Shown: piece by piece, positions 1 to 9,443 of the stretch | Position numbering within the stretch: position 1 is the stretch's first letter | How the letters are laid out: each line of letters starts with the position of its first letter | Source: Chara braunii | Lineage: Eukaryota > Streptophyta > Charophyceae > Charales > Characeae | DNA length: 27,052 nt | Assembly (NCBI GenBank): GCA_003427395.1 | Contig: BFEA01000273.1 | Location: forward strand, 452,227 to 479,278 | Reading direction: 5' to 3' | The notes under the pieces: model-generated | What the model was told of the DNA's origin: nothing | Database searches by the model: none | Seen by the model: only the letters and a program-made list of their open reading frames with translations | Program-made: the position numbers and the translations under genes

Positions 1-2
1 CC

Positions 3-155
3 CCCAATGAGGCTGCACACAAGATCAGATCTGGGACTGGATCTGCATTTCAGCAGTTCATGGGTGTACCAGCTGAGCTAGGCTCTTGGGTACCTCTGCC
101 AGTCCCGGAGCCAGTGCCTGGGCCACGTCCCAACTACAACAAAGGGGTAAAATAA
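3..155 (+). CDS. open frame entering from the window edge, unknown product (3' end only)
   Basis: An open frame runs in from the left edge and stops at a TAA at 153-155. Its visible 50 residues include FQQFMGVPAELGSW followed by a proline/valine-rich tail. The same FQQFMGV motif recurs in the same frame near 1143-1163, also followed by a P-rich tail and then A-rich DNA, so the two are diverged copies about 1.09 kb apart. I do not recognise the protein. It may be a degenerate 3' end of a mobile-element ORF, because both copies are followed by AAATAAAA-type DNA and the second leads into an LTR-like block. Coding status is uncertain. Confidence 0.25.
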   Translation, partial: PNEAAHKIRSGTGSAFQQFMGVPAELGSWVPLPVPEPVPGPRPNYNKGVK

Positions 156-188
156 TAATAATAATAAAAATAAAATAAATAATAATAA
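150..188. repeat. AT-rich simple sequence (TAA/AAAT units)
   Basis: This is a low-complexity run of TAA and AAATA units directly after the stop of the first open frame. A similar A-rich stretch follows the second FQQFMGV copy at 1240-1267, and another precedes the right LTR-like block at 20344-20370. Confidence 0.7.
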
Positions 189-842
189 AGTAAAACAGCA
201 GAAAGGGGAGGGATTCCAAATGGGCAGCTGAACACAGTCAATGCTGCTGCAACCACCGCCCTTCCCCGATGTGCCCAAGCACAATTTTCTCGTTCCTTTG
301 AGTCTCAACAGGGCATGGCCACACTCAGACCTCCCACAGCAAATAGTGGGACCGGGCGATATGCCCCCTCAAATGGACGGCGCTGAAGTGTTGCGCCCTA
401 TGCTCGGTCGTTGTGGCTATTCCGATGCCGCAACGAGTAGGAGGGCACAAGGTCCGCCGCAAAGTCTGCAGCATGAACCCAAGTGAGAACAGGTCCCACT
501 GCAGATCTTGGTGGTGCTTAGCAATTTTTCAAGTGAGAGCCTTGAGACCGCAGAGACGGGTTCCATGTGATGAGCCGCTGCAGCGGCCTCTGCCCTAAAG
601 CGCCCGTCCCTACTGCGCCCAGGCACGGTTCACCACCTTTTGGGTCCCAACAGACATGCTCAGGGCATACTCACACTGCAGGCCCCCACGGCCATGCTCA
701 CACCGCAACCCCAAACCTGCAAAAATATGCAGATTTGGGATGGGCAAATTTGGGGTCTTCCGCATGGTTCAGGTCACACACTACTGCCCCTTTTCAGATG
801 GGACACGACCCTGGTCATCTTCAACAATGACAAAATGGTCCT
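189..842. other. no gene recognised; P/Q-rich degenerate sequence
   Basis: Short overlapping open frames occur in all plus frames, none longer than about 90 codons. The DNA is rich in CCC, CAG and CAC triplets and contains loosely repeated phrases, for example CATGGCCACACTCAGACC near 314 and CATACTCACACTGCAGGCC near 664. This suggests a decayed proline/glutamine-rich coding repeat. I see no domain. Confidence 0.3.
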
Positions 843-1292
843 TTGCTGGTCCCACGACACCATCCACAAGTCGTGCAAGAGCTGGTGACCGCGAATTCCC
901 TTGTCCCGCGGCCACACAGGCTGCCTGACAGAAGGGACACAAATGGTACATTTAGGCCCTTGGCGAATCTGTGTGACTGGTCATGCGCCTCACGGCCCCG
1001 ACAGCATACTCCCACTCAACCCTTTTCACAACAGACCGGGGTTGGCGGATGGTGCACCCGCGGAGGGTCCCCGCCGCTCAAGTTTCCTCCGCCTCGTGGG
1101 CGAACCCAACAGGCTCCCATGTTTGTTGAACTCCTCAGCCCGCGGTTTCAACAGTTCATGGGCGTATCAATTGAACCACGCCCGCTGGTCCCCGCACACA
1201 ACTCCGGTACCAGCGCTGTCGCCGTGCCCCGGGACCGACAAATAAAAATAAAGGTAAAAATAAAATACGAACGTCGGAATCCGGTGCTCTAG
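843..1292 (+). CDS. open frame of 149 codons, unknown, second FQQFMGV copy
   Basis: This is the longest plus-strand frame in the left flank. It is rich in P, R, T and Q, and near its end it carries RFQQFMGVSIEPRPLVP, matching the frame at 3-155. Its last 20 codons run into an A-rich tract (KIKVKIKYE) and the start of the LTR-like block, so its present stop is probably accidental. No signal peptide, membrane segment or known domain is visible. It may be a relic of the 3' ORF of another retroelement rather than a gene. Confidence 0.2.
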   Translation: MLVPRHHPQVVQELVTANSLVPRPHRLPDRRDTNGTFRPLANLCDWSCASRPRQHTPTQPFSQQTGVGGWCTRGGSPPLKFPPPRGRTQQAPMFVELLSPRFQQFMGVSIEPRPLVPAHNSGTSAVAVPRDRQIKIKVKIKYERRNPVL

Positions 1293-2031
1293 GGAAGGGA
1301 GACCGTCAGTACCACTCTCAGTTCCGCCTGTCGGGCCTACAGATGGGCCGGCAACAAAACCAAGGGGGATAGCCCCGCCAGGCCCTCAACCCCTCGACAT
1401 CTTCAGCCACCCTGATATTCCATCGCCGCCAGTCGTCGCCCTCGATCCCTGTACTGTCGTTTTGAAAGTCCACTGCCGTTACCAATAGTGCTAGTACCCA
1501 AGGCTGAGGCAGACTACGACAAAATTCAATACAAGTTGTTGCCGCGCGACACGCGGGCCTACGGACCAAGCTCACGACTGTCGACCTATGGCGCCCACCA
1601 CTCATAAGGTCTGGCTCTGTCCATGACTGTCGTCCTCCCGCATCTACCGCGCGGAGGTCACCGCTCACATTCTATTTCCTCCCGCATGCTCCAACCAGCG
1701 CCTGAAAGCAAATATTATTGTCTGATGACGTCTCCCGTATGAGCGCATACGCACCATGATCACCTCAACATAGAGAAAACTCCTCCTAACTTTTAATCAA
1801 AATCACAATTTTGTCGGCGGAAGCGCCAACTCTATAACATCAAAAGAAGAATTATCACGCACGCCTCGAAATTGCGCGCCCACACACTCTCTACTTTTAC
1901 TCAACCGTTTAAGTCAGCGTGAACAAAACGCAACTGTGACTCGCGCAGTACACTCAAATGTCGAACAAAACTTATCTTCTGTCACTCGCAAAAACCACGG
2001 CGGATACCCTTGTAAGGGTATTCGCGCAGAC
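1240..2031 (+). repeat. LTR-like block A, left copy
   Basis: The block matches 20340-21003 in the same orientation. Shared landmarks are the A-rich start, GGGATAGCC plus CCCTCAACCCCTCG (1367-1397 and 20455-20483), GCCCAAGGCTG, TTGCGCGACGCG-like DNA, CCCACACACTCTCTACTTT (1880 and 20850) and GCGGATACCCTTGTAAGG (2000 and 20971). Identity is patchy in the first half and high in the last 150 bases. It runs directly into the LTR 3' end at 2033-2219, so I read it as the body of an LTR in plus orientation. No gene lies inside it; the minus-strand frame at 1318-1668 is a chance frame. Confidence 0.6.
2000..2025. other. 12-bp hairpin in LTR-like block A
   Basis: Arms G2000-T2011 and A2014-C2025 pair over 12 positions, including one G-T pair, around a GT centre. 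The right copy (20971-20996) keeps the hairpin with one mismatch. It lies a few bases upstream of the conserved CGTGCCTCGCGTAGGCC segment of the LTR end. Confidence 0.75.
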
Positions 2032-2032
2032 A

Positions 2033-2219
2033 TCGTGCCTCGCGTAGGCCCTATCCTGTCGTAGAGGCTCGCGAGAGGTATGGCTGGCGCACTCAGCCAG
2101 AGCGGCTTGTGGAAACTCCATGATGTATATTCACGACGAGGATTAAAACCAACTCCTGCGTGATGCGGCCGGGAGGGTCCCGCGCTGCCCTGTGCGGTGC
2201 CGGACTGGTGCGCTCGACA
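2033..2219 (+). mobile_element. LTR 3' end, plus orientation (inverted copy of 14194-14380)
   Basis: This stretch matches the reverse complement of 14194-14380 at roughly 85-90 percent by eye. Both contain CGTGCCTCGCGTAGGCC, GGCTCGCGAGAGGTATGGCTG, AACGAGGATTA-type and GCGGCCGGGAGGGTC segments. The match stops after TGCGCTCGACA. Because the right copy stops at the same base immediately before a PBS, 2219 is inferred to be the CA terminus of an LTR. No PBS follows here: the next bases are CCTCCCTCAATCC. This LTR therefore belongs to a different or rearranged element in opposite orientation to the central one. Confidence 0.7.
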
Positions 2220-2224
2220 CCTCC

Positions 2225-2440
2225 CTCAATCCTCGTTTGCGTTCCTTCTTCTTTCTCACATGCTTCTGCCACTGTTCAATGGCCAGATTCGTCCTTCTCC
2301 CTCCCCTCTCTATGTCGCAGACTCCGACCTCTTTTCGTCTGCTCGTTACAACTCCTCAACGCCCGTCTCCTTCGCTCTTCGTCCTCAAGCCATACCTTGT
2401 ATGCACCCGACACGACTTCACATCCGGATTTATCCACTTC
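2225..2440 (+). repeat. pyrimidine-rich repeat B, left copy
   Basis: It matches 19200-19415 in the same orientation at about 88 percent by eye, including GCGTTCCTTCTTCTTTCTCA, TTCTCCCTCCCCTCTCTATG and ATACCTTGTATGCACCCGAC. It follows the LTR terminus directly, so it may be the leader of an element. A frame with ASATVQW and SLPSLCR is open in both copies, but other frames are also open in this CT-rich DNA, so I do not call a protein. Confidence 0.65.
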
Positions 2441-2467
2441 AAGTCTCCTTCGCTCTTCGTCCTCAAG
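2365..2467 (+). repeat. 25-bp direct repeat within B (two copies, 78 bp apart)
   Basis: The phrase GTCTCCTTCGCTCTTCGTCC followed by TCAAG occurs at 2365-2389 and again at 2443-2467 without change. The right-hand copy of B has only one such phrase, so the duplication is private to this copy. Confidence 0.7.
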
Positions 2468-2967
2468 TCCTAAATGGATTCCTCAATCGTCCTCTCCCCT
2501 TTGTCCTAAACAAACGCCGGTTTCTCCTTAGGTGTCTCTAGTCTCTACCCTGTAAGCAGGATCATAACCAGGGACGCGGGCCCGAACCGAGACCTTTGAA
2601 GACATTATTGTCTCCCTCCAACAAATTTTGCAATCAAACACATATATATACACAATTCTCATCATAAACTCTTCCTGCAGTCTAGTACAGGAAGGTGAGG
2701 TCTCCATCCTGGCCCACCATAGTCTGGGTGATCGTGCCAGATCTACGGCCCACCGCGTTTGTTATTTCAGCGGTAGTGCCCTCGCAGGTTGCGCCACGAT
2801 ATACTTTTTTCTGATAAGCATTCAATCAGGACTCAAAAAGACTCGACTCTTATCCCACGCCATCCCGCGGCAGGTATAACCCTCCTGGGTGGCCACACCT
2901 CTTTAAGTTTTTACCCCTTCTGGCGAGACGTGGGCCCGTTGTTAAGGTTACGCCGATCAACAGCCGA

Positions 2968-2989
2968 CACTAGGGGTTGCGCCCTAGTG
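2968..2989. other. 8-bp perfect hairpin
   Basis: CACTAGGG (2968-2975) and CCCTAGTG (2982-2989) pair perfectly around GTTGCG. It is one of a set of short hairpins in the left flank. Confidence 0.7.
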
Positions 2990-4116
2990 ATGCTAAACTT
3001 TACCGTTAGCTTGGTATTTTCATAAATGCCCCAAGATCAGCTCAAGTATCTGGACGGTGTGTCGCAACAATACAGGCCTACTGCGGGACTACGCAGAGGT
3101 CTGTCACACATAAAAGGTATTTACCAGTCCTCTGTGGGACAATACAGAGAAACACAGCAATCTCTCCACTTTCACAAAACAAAAGTCACCGCCAGGTTCA
3201 CAAGGTCATGACCTCCTTACTGGATCAGAGCAAGAAGGTCACCTCTCAGTGACATCTCCCAATGAAGTTTTTTGCGACTTTCTCAAAAATTACAATAATG
3301 GCCAAACAAAAACGTGGTCCTTCTCGTTAGGCTTTATTATTCAAAATCAACCTACCATGTCATTGAATGTATTCACCCCCTTTTCATACGAAGGAGATCT
3401 CTCTCAATAGGTTTTCCTGTCGTCCCTTCTCTTTCTAGGATGAACTCCTATGCGACCTTTTAACACATCTCCCCTTTCTGAAGATGAGTCTTCCAACAAA
3501 CAAAAAACTGCATTTCCCACAAAAAGGCGTCTTAACCATAAACTACTTAAACCAAGAGACCAACTTATGGGTCCTCTACCACAACTCAACAATAAACATC
3601 CGGCATGGTAAGCATTCGAGTCTCAAAGACTCATAGATTCCTTAGAATTCTCACTTTTTTTACAAAAACAGACTGCACTTCCTCTCCTTACACCCGGCCC
3701 TATCACCTGCCCGCGGACAGATCGCACGAGTATACCGAAGAGTGGGCAGTTCACATCCATTCACATTTACAAAATACAAAGCATACAAGATGTTCCTCAT
3801 ACATCTTTCACACAAAACCATCATACATCAAGACAAAACCACACATGTGAGAGTGATTGTGATCGTCATATACAAAGAGTAGTCTCAAATAGTATTCAAC
3901 TCAAGGACACACTCAGGGATGAGATATCTCATTCAAAAACGTACACAATAATTTTGTTTCACGAACTACTTAAAACAACTTAAATCACCCTCAATATGGT
4001 ACATGGTCAACCGTACAAAAAAATCACTAAAACAAGCCAAAAATCCCTCTATCAATGTCAAAAAGACAACCTCATTACATACGTGCTATTTCATATGGTC
4101 CCAATCTCGATGGACA

Positions 4117-4159
4117 ACCTACGCTGTAATCCCCCATATGTATACTCAACAGCGTAGGT
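4117..4159. other. 11-bp perfect inverted repeat
   Basis: ACCTACGCTGT (4117-4127) and ACAGCGTAGGT (4149-4159) are perfect reverse complements with a 21-base loop. It lies about 130 bp beyond the end of the third ORF of the central element, so on that transcript it would be a hairpin in the 3' UTR. Confidence 0.75.
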
Positions 4160-4287
4160 ACCCAAACCTCCTAACAATGTTAAAACGAAAAATCAAATAA
4201 AAAACATGTGTCCAACGTGTAAAACTAGTTCATCTTATCCTCACCAGAACATACCCTAGCAGCTGCTCATACCTAGGCGACCAGTCC

Positions 4288-5215
4288 CTACTCACTCATC
4301 TCCTCCTGGTTCTGCCTGTACAGTTGAGCTCCACCCCCATCTGCAGACCGCTCTACTACTCTACTGTGTCTATCATACATCATTCCACCACTTTCTGTGA
4401 CCTTCCCTTCGTCCAAGTTCTTTAAGAACTTAGGACACTGCAAAGCCCTTTGCTCCTCGCTCTTGCAGAAGAAGCAAGATGAGTCACCTGACCTCCGACC
4501 TCTCTTCTTTTTCTTTTCAGATTCTGGCAATAATGGCATCTCGCTTGCCTCCCTGGCGACCTCATGACACTGGGGCATATCCATAGGCTCCTCTGGTTCT
4601 GTCTCCAACTCCTGAGTACGAGGCTCTGGTCCTATTCCAATCCCCTCGAGTCTGTACTCAGGTGTATCCAACCTCTGAGGCCTGCCCTCGATGACGTCCT
4701 CTACCGTAATCCCCATCTCTCTCTCAGGAGGCTCCTCCATCCTCTGCTCAGGTGAAAATAGACTCGCCTCTTCCTGCATAGAGTGAACTGCCTCGAGAAG
4801 CACATCCATAGACCCCTCTGCTGAGCCCTGAACCGGCTCGCTGTTGGTCGTCTGCAGCCCCTCCTCAACTGATAATGGCATAGTTGCTATCGTGGGGTCT
4901 ACAACTATTATGGGCAGTGTGGCGAGTTCAGTAGGGGCTCTGAACTCAAAGACCTCTCTCCCTGCCTTCCTTTTGGCCTTTGACTCCTCAGGCTCCAGAA
5001 TAAGTCTTCCCATAGGCGGCTCGTGGGGGAGTCCAATTGTGGATGGCGGTCCTGATAAGTCATGCGCTGACTCTCTCTGATTACCACGTTGGCTACTCCC
5101 TGCCCTATTCACCACCTCGACAGGCTCCTCTCTGTCAGTCCTGCCAGCCCCGTCTCGAGGCTGCCGCCTCAAGTCCATGATGATGACAGCTTGACTAGCC
5201 ACTAATGCCCGAGCT
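4288..5215 (-). pseudogene. third ORF of the element, C-terminal part with zinc-knuckle-like motif
   Basis: This is a frame of about 304 codons. It opens with a basic stretch, continues as a long acidic E/P-rich linker (EEPPEREMGITVEDVIEG and similar) and ends with a KKKKRGRR basic patch and a CX2CX9C motif: CFFCKSEEQRALQC at residues 243-256. A retroviral CCHC knuckle needs His at position 9, where this copy has Gln (codon at 4450-4452). It joins the segment upstream (5202-5981) through a one-base frameshift near 5216, where CTCGGG probably replaced CTCCGGG. Together they formed one protein. Role inferred: nucleic-acid-binding structural protein of the element. Function of this third ORF is not established. 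Confidence 0.6.
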
Positions 5216-5981
5216 CTCGGACCTCAGCCTCAACCGCCTCCAGACGTACTCCATGGCCCACTTCCTTCATCTTCTTCCCGGCCAGATCAGCTTCTAACAT
5301 CAGATACCTATCGAAAGATGTTTTGGCCAGGAAGCGGATTTTTCGGTCCAAGTATTCATCCGCCCTCCTTGAAGTCCCGACTTCTACCCTTTCTGGAGCC
5401 GTCAATCCCTCGCCATGCTGGTCAAGGAACTCATCCCACATCTCCTTAATTTTGTATGGCTTAGGTGGTGGTGGTTGATCTGGGAGTGCCCTTGCCTCCT
5501 CTAACCTCTGTCTTTCCTGCCAGATTTTCTCCAAACATTTCCCAACTTTGGCCCGTTTTTCCTCAGCCGTCTCCCCTGCTGGTACTCTCTCCCTCGTGCA
5601 ATGGTCGGCTCTCCCCGGAACCTCAGCTCCCATCTCTCTCTCTGCCTGGCGTGGTTCCTGGGGTGGCTCCATAGGTACGGGCTCCTCCAGGTCAGGGTGT
5701 TCTAGGGTGTGTGCAACCAGATGTCTGTCAATCATAGCAAGGGCCTCTCTCCTCCGGTCGGCTCTCTCTCTCTCCATCTCTACCGTCACTCCTGGCGATG
5801 GGACCATCTCTGGTGGTGGTAGTGGGGTCTCCTCCTGCCGCGATTCCTCCTCTCTGTCGTGTGCGCCCTCTGGCGTACTCCCCAGTCTCAACCCCGCAGC
5901 CGGCGTCTGAGGAGGAGTATCCTCCTCAACCTCTATCACCTCCTCTATAGCATGTCCCCTCTCAGTACTCAGCCTTATCTC
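5202..5981 (-). pseudogene. third ORF of the element, central charged/coiled-coil part
   Basis: This frame is continuous with the upstream part after a TGA at 5982-5984. It is rich in E, R, P and Q. The first 80 residues are proline/glutamate-rich, a middle part has heptad-like charged helices (EEKRAKVGKCLEKIWQERQR), and the end (RKIRFLAKTSFDRYLMLEAD to EAVEAEVRELG) looks alpha-helical and possibly coiled coil. No enzyme motif is visible. It ends at a frameshift and the frame continues in the next segment at 5215-4288. Confidence 0.55.
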
Positions 5982-6881
5982 TCACTCAGGGTTCTGGGTC
6001 TCCTCTCGTGGTACCTTCTCTGCCGGCTCAACGCGCCCCTCGCTCACCGGTGGTACTCTCCACTGTAAGACATCTAAATGTGCCTCTAACTCCTGCGGGG
6101 GCTTTCTAGATGCTGGTATTTCCTCTCGTGCGTGCTGGGGAGATCCTCCCAATCCTCCCTCGGTAAAGCGATGGAACTCCACCGGCCTCAAACCGCACTC
6201 AGGATATGCCCCTCGCCCCTCGGTCTCAGGCATCAAGTCCTCCTCTCGTTTGGCGAGTGCCTTTCGTCCCCCGTGGGATGGCATGGCCCCTCTGGGCTCA
6301 GGGTCCCTTTGCCTCTTGCTCCTCTGGCGTCTCTCAACTCTAGGCTGAGGTGGCTCTGGTCATCGAAATGTCTCCCTCAAATGTGCCCTGCAACCCTCCC
6401 AATCTCGAGCCATGTCTCTGACCTGCCTGGCTAAGGGTTTCTCTGCCTTTCTGGTCCATAGGGGTAACGTCCTTGCCCACTCATCCCTTAGTATGCCCTG
6501 ACCGTGCATGAACTGCTGGAAGGCGGGGATAAAATCCTCCACATTCCCGATCTCCAAGTGGATCGGCTTACCATCAGGCCTTACAGGCGATGGTCGTAAC
6601 TCCTGCATCCTCGTTTCCACCTCTGGCCATGTCCCCGCCTCCCTGCGGATCCGTGCGATGGGCTCCTCAAATTTGCCAGCTCCTGTCAGTCTCTCAATCG
6701 TCTGAGTCATGGTCCAACCCATGTGCTCCGCATACCCAAAAAAATCGTCCAAAAACAACTTTATGTCCCGCTCATCGTATACGGGTTTGTCCTCCCGATG
6801 GTGAGACCCATGTCGCTCATAACCTCCTGATGCTCCCAATGGTCTCCGTGGCGGCCGCGTCTCCCTCCCTCCCCTTGGCAT
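5982..6881 (-). pseudogene. third ORF of the element, N-terminal gag-like domain
   Basis: I choose the start MPRGG at 6881 because the codons upstream (to 6950) are the translation of a pyrimidine tract ending in CAG, a candidate splice acceptor. After an R/G-rich head, residues about 35-170 form a helical domain (DIKLFLDDFFGYAEHMGW, then IPAFQQFMHGQGILRDEW, then LPLWTRKAEKPLARQVRDMA) that resembles a Gag capsid-type domain in composition and position. A TGA at 6360-6362 interrupts it (probably from TGG), and reading continues in the same frame to a second TGA at 5982-5984. With the two following segments the layout is gag-like domain, charged linker, zinc knuckle. It could be a second Gag or the gag of a neighbouring element whose pol is lost. 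Confidence 0.55.
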
Positions 6882-6902
6882 GGCTGTCTTCGCAAAGTCA
6901 GA

Positions 6903-6935
6903 CCTGCACAACAGACGAAGGAGACAACAGGCACA
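6903..6935 (-). promoter_or_regulatory. candidate 3' splice site before the third ORF
   Basis: On the minus strand a pyrimidine-rich stretch (CCTGTTGTCTCCTTCGTCTG) is followed by TTGTGCAG and then GTCTGAC. The AG lies at 6905-6904, 22 bases before the ATG at 6881. Env-position ORFs of LTR elements are often expressed from spliced RNA, so this is a plausible acceptor; no donor was identified. Confidence 0.4.
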
Positions 6936-7058
6936 CGTTGGGGTAAGCAAATAGGTGGTAATAAAACAAGCTCAGGTCAGACCAAACACATACATCATGC
7001 ACTCCTATCCAATCTACACATCCTATCATCCTACTCTAAAGAAGTTAGATTGTCTATC

Positions 7059-7835
7059 TCACCCCTTTTCTTGCCAAGTTGCCACAGACTTCTTCAGTCT
7101 CGTTCCTGACACCCAGTCATTCCATTCTGTTTCATCCAACTCCTCAATTTGGTATGCGCCGAAATCTCCACACCGCACAATCCGCTAGGGTCCTAACCAT
7201 CTCTTGTCAAGTTTCCTGGACCACTGCTTCTCCAAGGACGAGTCGTATAGGAGTACGATGTCTCCAACTGTCAAAGGTACCTTTCGTAATCGCGCCAACT
7301 GGTCCCAACGAGCCTTATCCTCCATATGGCTCCTCTCCACTTGGTTGGACGCCTCCTGAATTCTTTCCTCTATCGCACCCACCTGCCGTGCTCGAATATC
7401 GAGCAATTCCTCAAAAGACAGGTTGACCTCCAAGTCCTGACACCTCCAAGTCTTTAGGAAGCTCTCAATTGGGAAGGTCGTGTGTCTCCCATATCATAGC
7501 GTGGCTGGTGCGTACTTAGTGGTCCGTTTTACCATAATATTATCGACAAAGAAGGCAGCCTTCAGGTATCTTGGCTACTAATTAGGTCTACCTTCAGTCC
7601 ACTTGGCCAGAAGGTTCGTAATGGTGCTATGTCCTCTCTCAACTGGGGCGTTTGCCTGGGGGTGTGCAGCCGTGGTGTAATTGGCTACCACGACGTACCT
7701 TGACAACATCTCTGGCACCTCCTGGCAGGTAAACTCCGACTCTCTATCCATCACGAATTCTCTGACAAAGGGATAACGCAAGTAGTGCTCCTCGATGCAG
7801 CTTACCAAAACTGATCCGATTTTTATACGTATGGT
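7059..7835 (-). pseudogene. pol: pol: integrase core second half and C-terminal domain
   Basis: This continues the integrase frame after a TGA at 7836-7838. It carries the second catalytic Asp in EFVMDRESEF and the catalytic Glu in NAPVERGHST, separated by exactly 35 residues (D-X35-E), so the core motif is intact. Then come two adjacent stops (7580-7575, where QW would be expected), a TGA at 7494-7496, and a helical stretch VNLSFEELLDIRARQVGAIE. The GPY-type C-terminal motif follows (KRWLGP, then a stop at 7185-7187 in the Tyr position, then RIVRCGDFGAYQIEEL). The frame ends at a TGA at 7059-7061. Integrase inserts the element's cDNA into the genome. This copy cannot make it as one protein. 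Confidence 0.8.
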
Positions 7836-9233
7836 TCATCCATCTACAAAGCCAGAAAGGTTATCCCGTGCATCGAAGATGTAATTGTAGCCATGATCCC
7901 CGAGTGGCCTGAAGAGTAAGTCGAGATGTACTATGGCCCCTACTTCCCTTTCTAGCCTTGGATGCAGCGGCTCTCCTGGCCTCAGAGGAGATCGTTCTTG
8001 ACAAGGTACGCAGGAACGGCAGAATTTGCTAACAATTTTCATCATCTCATCCCAGTAATATAACTCGCTTATCTTGGCATACGTGGCACTAGCTCCTCGG
8101 TGTCCTCCCGCAATGCCATCAGATAGCGCAGCTATAATATCAATCTGACGATTTTTGCTACACACGACTCTTATAGAATTTCTCACTTGCCTCCTTACAA
8201 AAAAATGACCATCTCTTACTAAATAGAGATGCCTCATCTTTTGGACCCTTTCACTTGCATCCCTATCCCGTGTTTCACACGATAAAAGAAGTCCCAGCTC
8301 TAGGTAGATTCCATCATACTCCTCTGCGCGGAATGCTTCTTTGATCTCCCCCTCCTCAAACTCGTCATCCTGGTTTTCTGGCACTGGTTCTTTATTCTCA
8401 GCTGGATTCAACGAGCATATCTGATCAAAGTTTCCCAGCAGAAGTGTATTGACGAGGAGATGCATCCCTCCTATCAATTCCTCGTACCTCTCTACCCGAT
8501 CTGGTCCTTCCTCCATAGGTCTCACCTCCTCCACCAGACTATGTGTGCCCGCCAGCACCAACTTCATCATCCATTGGACATCTTTGCTGCCCCATGGATC
8601 TTCCTCTTCAAAAGGCTTAAGTACCAGCTCTGCCTTCTGTTCATACCCGTTTGGCGCATGCCAGATGGGATGTCCAACGCAGCTAGGCACTTGTGGGGAC
8701 CACTCATTAATGTGAAGGCGGATGTCCTCTTCCTGATCTAGGAAGCTATCAACTGGGGGTGTGTCCTCTACTGCCTCTCCCTCTTGCTTATCCCAGTTGA
8801 TACGACTCAGCCCGTCCTCCTGATTCTTGTTCCCAGGAATCCGTTCTAACTCAAAGTTAAACATCCAGATGTACGCTAACCACCTGACAACAGTTGGATA
8901 TGTCGGAACATAATTCATCAAGGAATAGGTCAGAGCAGTCGGGTTCACTCTCAATATAAATCTTCTGCCAAAGATATAGTTCCGAAAAATTCGTAGATAG
9001 TGAAGGACAGCGAGAGTCTCCCTCTTGAACTGAGAGTAATTTCTCTCAGTCGTACAGAGAGTTCGGCTCTCGAATCGCAGCAGTCTCTCCTTTCCTTCAA
9101 TATCTGCCTGAATCAGGACTCCACCTAAGACAGTCGGTCCAACGTCTGTCTCAACAATAAATGGTCTTGTTTTCGTGGCATCATAGTCTGACGCTCCCAA
9201 TACCAACCTCCTTTCTCGGAATTCTTCCTTCAT
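7836..9233 (-). pseudogene. pol: pol: RNase H, linker, integrase zinc domain and start of core
   Basis: This is the longest surviving frame, 465 codons. Residues 23-105 are the Ty3-type RNase H: FIVETDVGPT (Asp30), GGVLIQAD, TERNYSQFKRE (Glu72), FRNYIFGRRFILRVNPTAL. The third acidic residue, normally Asp in L-x-x-D, is Asn97 (codon 8945-8943, AAC), so catalysis is probably lost. Residues 105-145 are the connecting fold ending GLSR. A linker with acidic patches follows. The H2C2 integrase zinc domain lies at about 368-411: second His378 and CVPC (408-411) are present, while the expected first His is Ser371. Core strand VHLDLL supplies the first catalytic Asp438. It ends at a TGA (from CGA by one transition) at 7836-7838. 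Confidence 0.85.
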
Positions 9234-9443
9234 TCATGTCACCGCTCTTTCCTGCTCTTCACCCCAAATCCATTTTTTATCCTGACGAACCAACTTTCTC
9301 AAGTGCTCAGTCTTTGCGGCGAAATTCTTGTCGAGGAAGCTCCTAACATCAGTTATTGGGTGGAATGGTACTGACCACTCAATAATCTTGTTTGTCTTTT
9401 TTACATCCGGTCGACGGCCTTTCTCACTACAGACGAACCCCAA
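9234..9443 (-). pseudogene. pol: pol: RT thumb / RNase H junction
   Basis: The frame resumes after the inserted element with GFVCSEKGRRPDVKKTNKI, the conserved end of Ty3/Gypsy RT. DVRSFLDKNFA follows, then the helix to WIWGEEQERAVT. Where family members have FLG, an aromatic FI-containing stretch and then KNFA, this copy goes straight from FLD to KNFA, so about ten codons appear deleted in frame. A TGA at its end separates it from the RNase H frame, which starts at the next codon in the same frame. Confidence 0.8.

Larger units (their letters stand above)
2468..4287. other. no gene recognised; AT-rich DNA with several hairpins
   Basis: There is no open frame above 83 codons and no recognisable product. 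Inverted repeats are frequent. CTTCCTG/CAGGAAG lies at 2671-2694. CACTAGGG/CCCTAGTG lies at 2968-2989 with a 6-base loop. CTCTGT/ACAGAG lies at 3130-3149. An 11-bp pair lies at 4117-4159. The 3' LTR of the central element should lie here, but I find no minus-orientation copy of 14194-14380. One purine tract (minus strand GAAAAGGGGG then TG, at 3385-3374) has the form of a polypurine tract next to an LTR start, without further support. Confidence 0.45.

Noticed and set aside
1731-1760. CTGATGA as in a hammerhead ribozyme core
   Set aside because: No matching GAAA and cleavage-site helices at the required places; a single seven-base match is expected by chance.
3374-3385. Polypurine tract and 3' LTR start for the central element
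   Set aside because: The purine run followed by TG has the right form, but the DNA to its left does not match the 5' LTR region, so I only mention it.
4564-6946. Plus-strand frames opposite the third ORF (for example 5548-5910, 6132-6434)
   Set aside because: These are shadows of the minus-strand coding frame, which carries the recognisable motifs.
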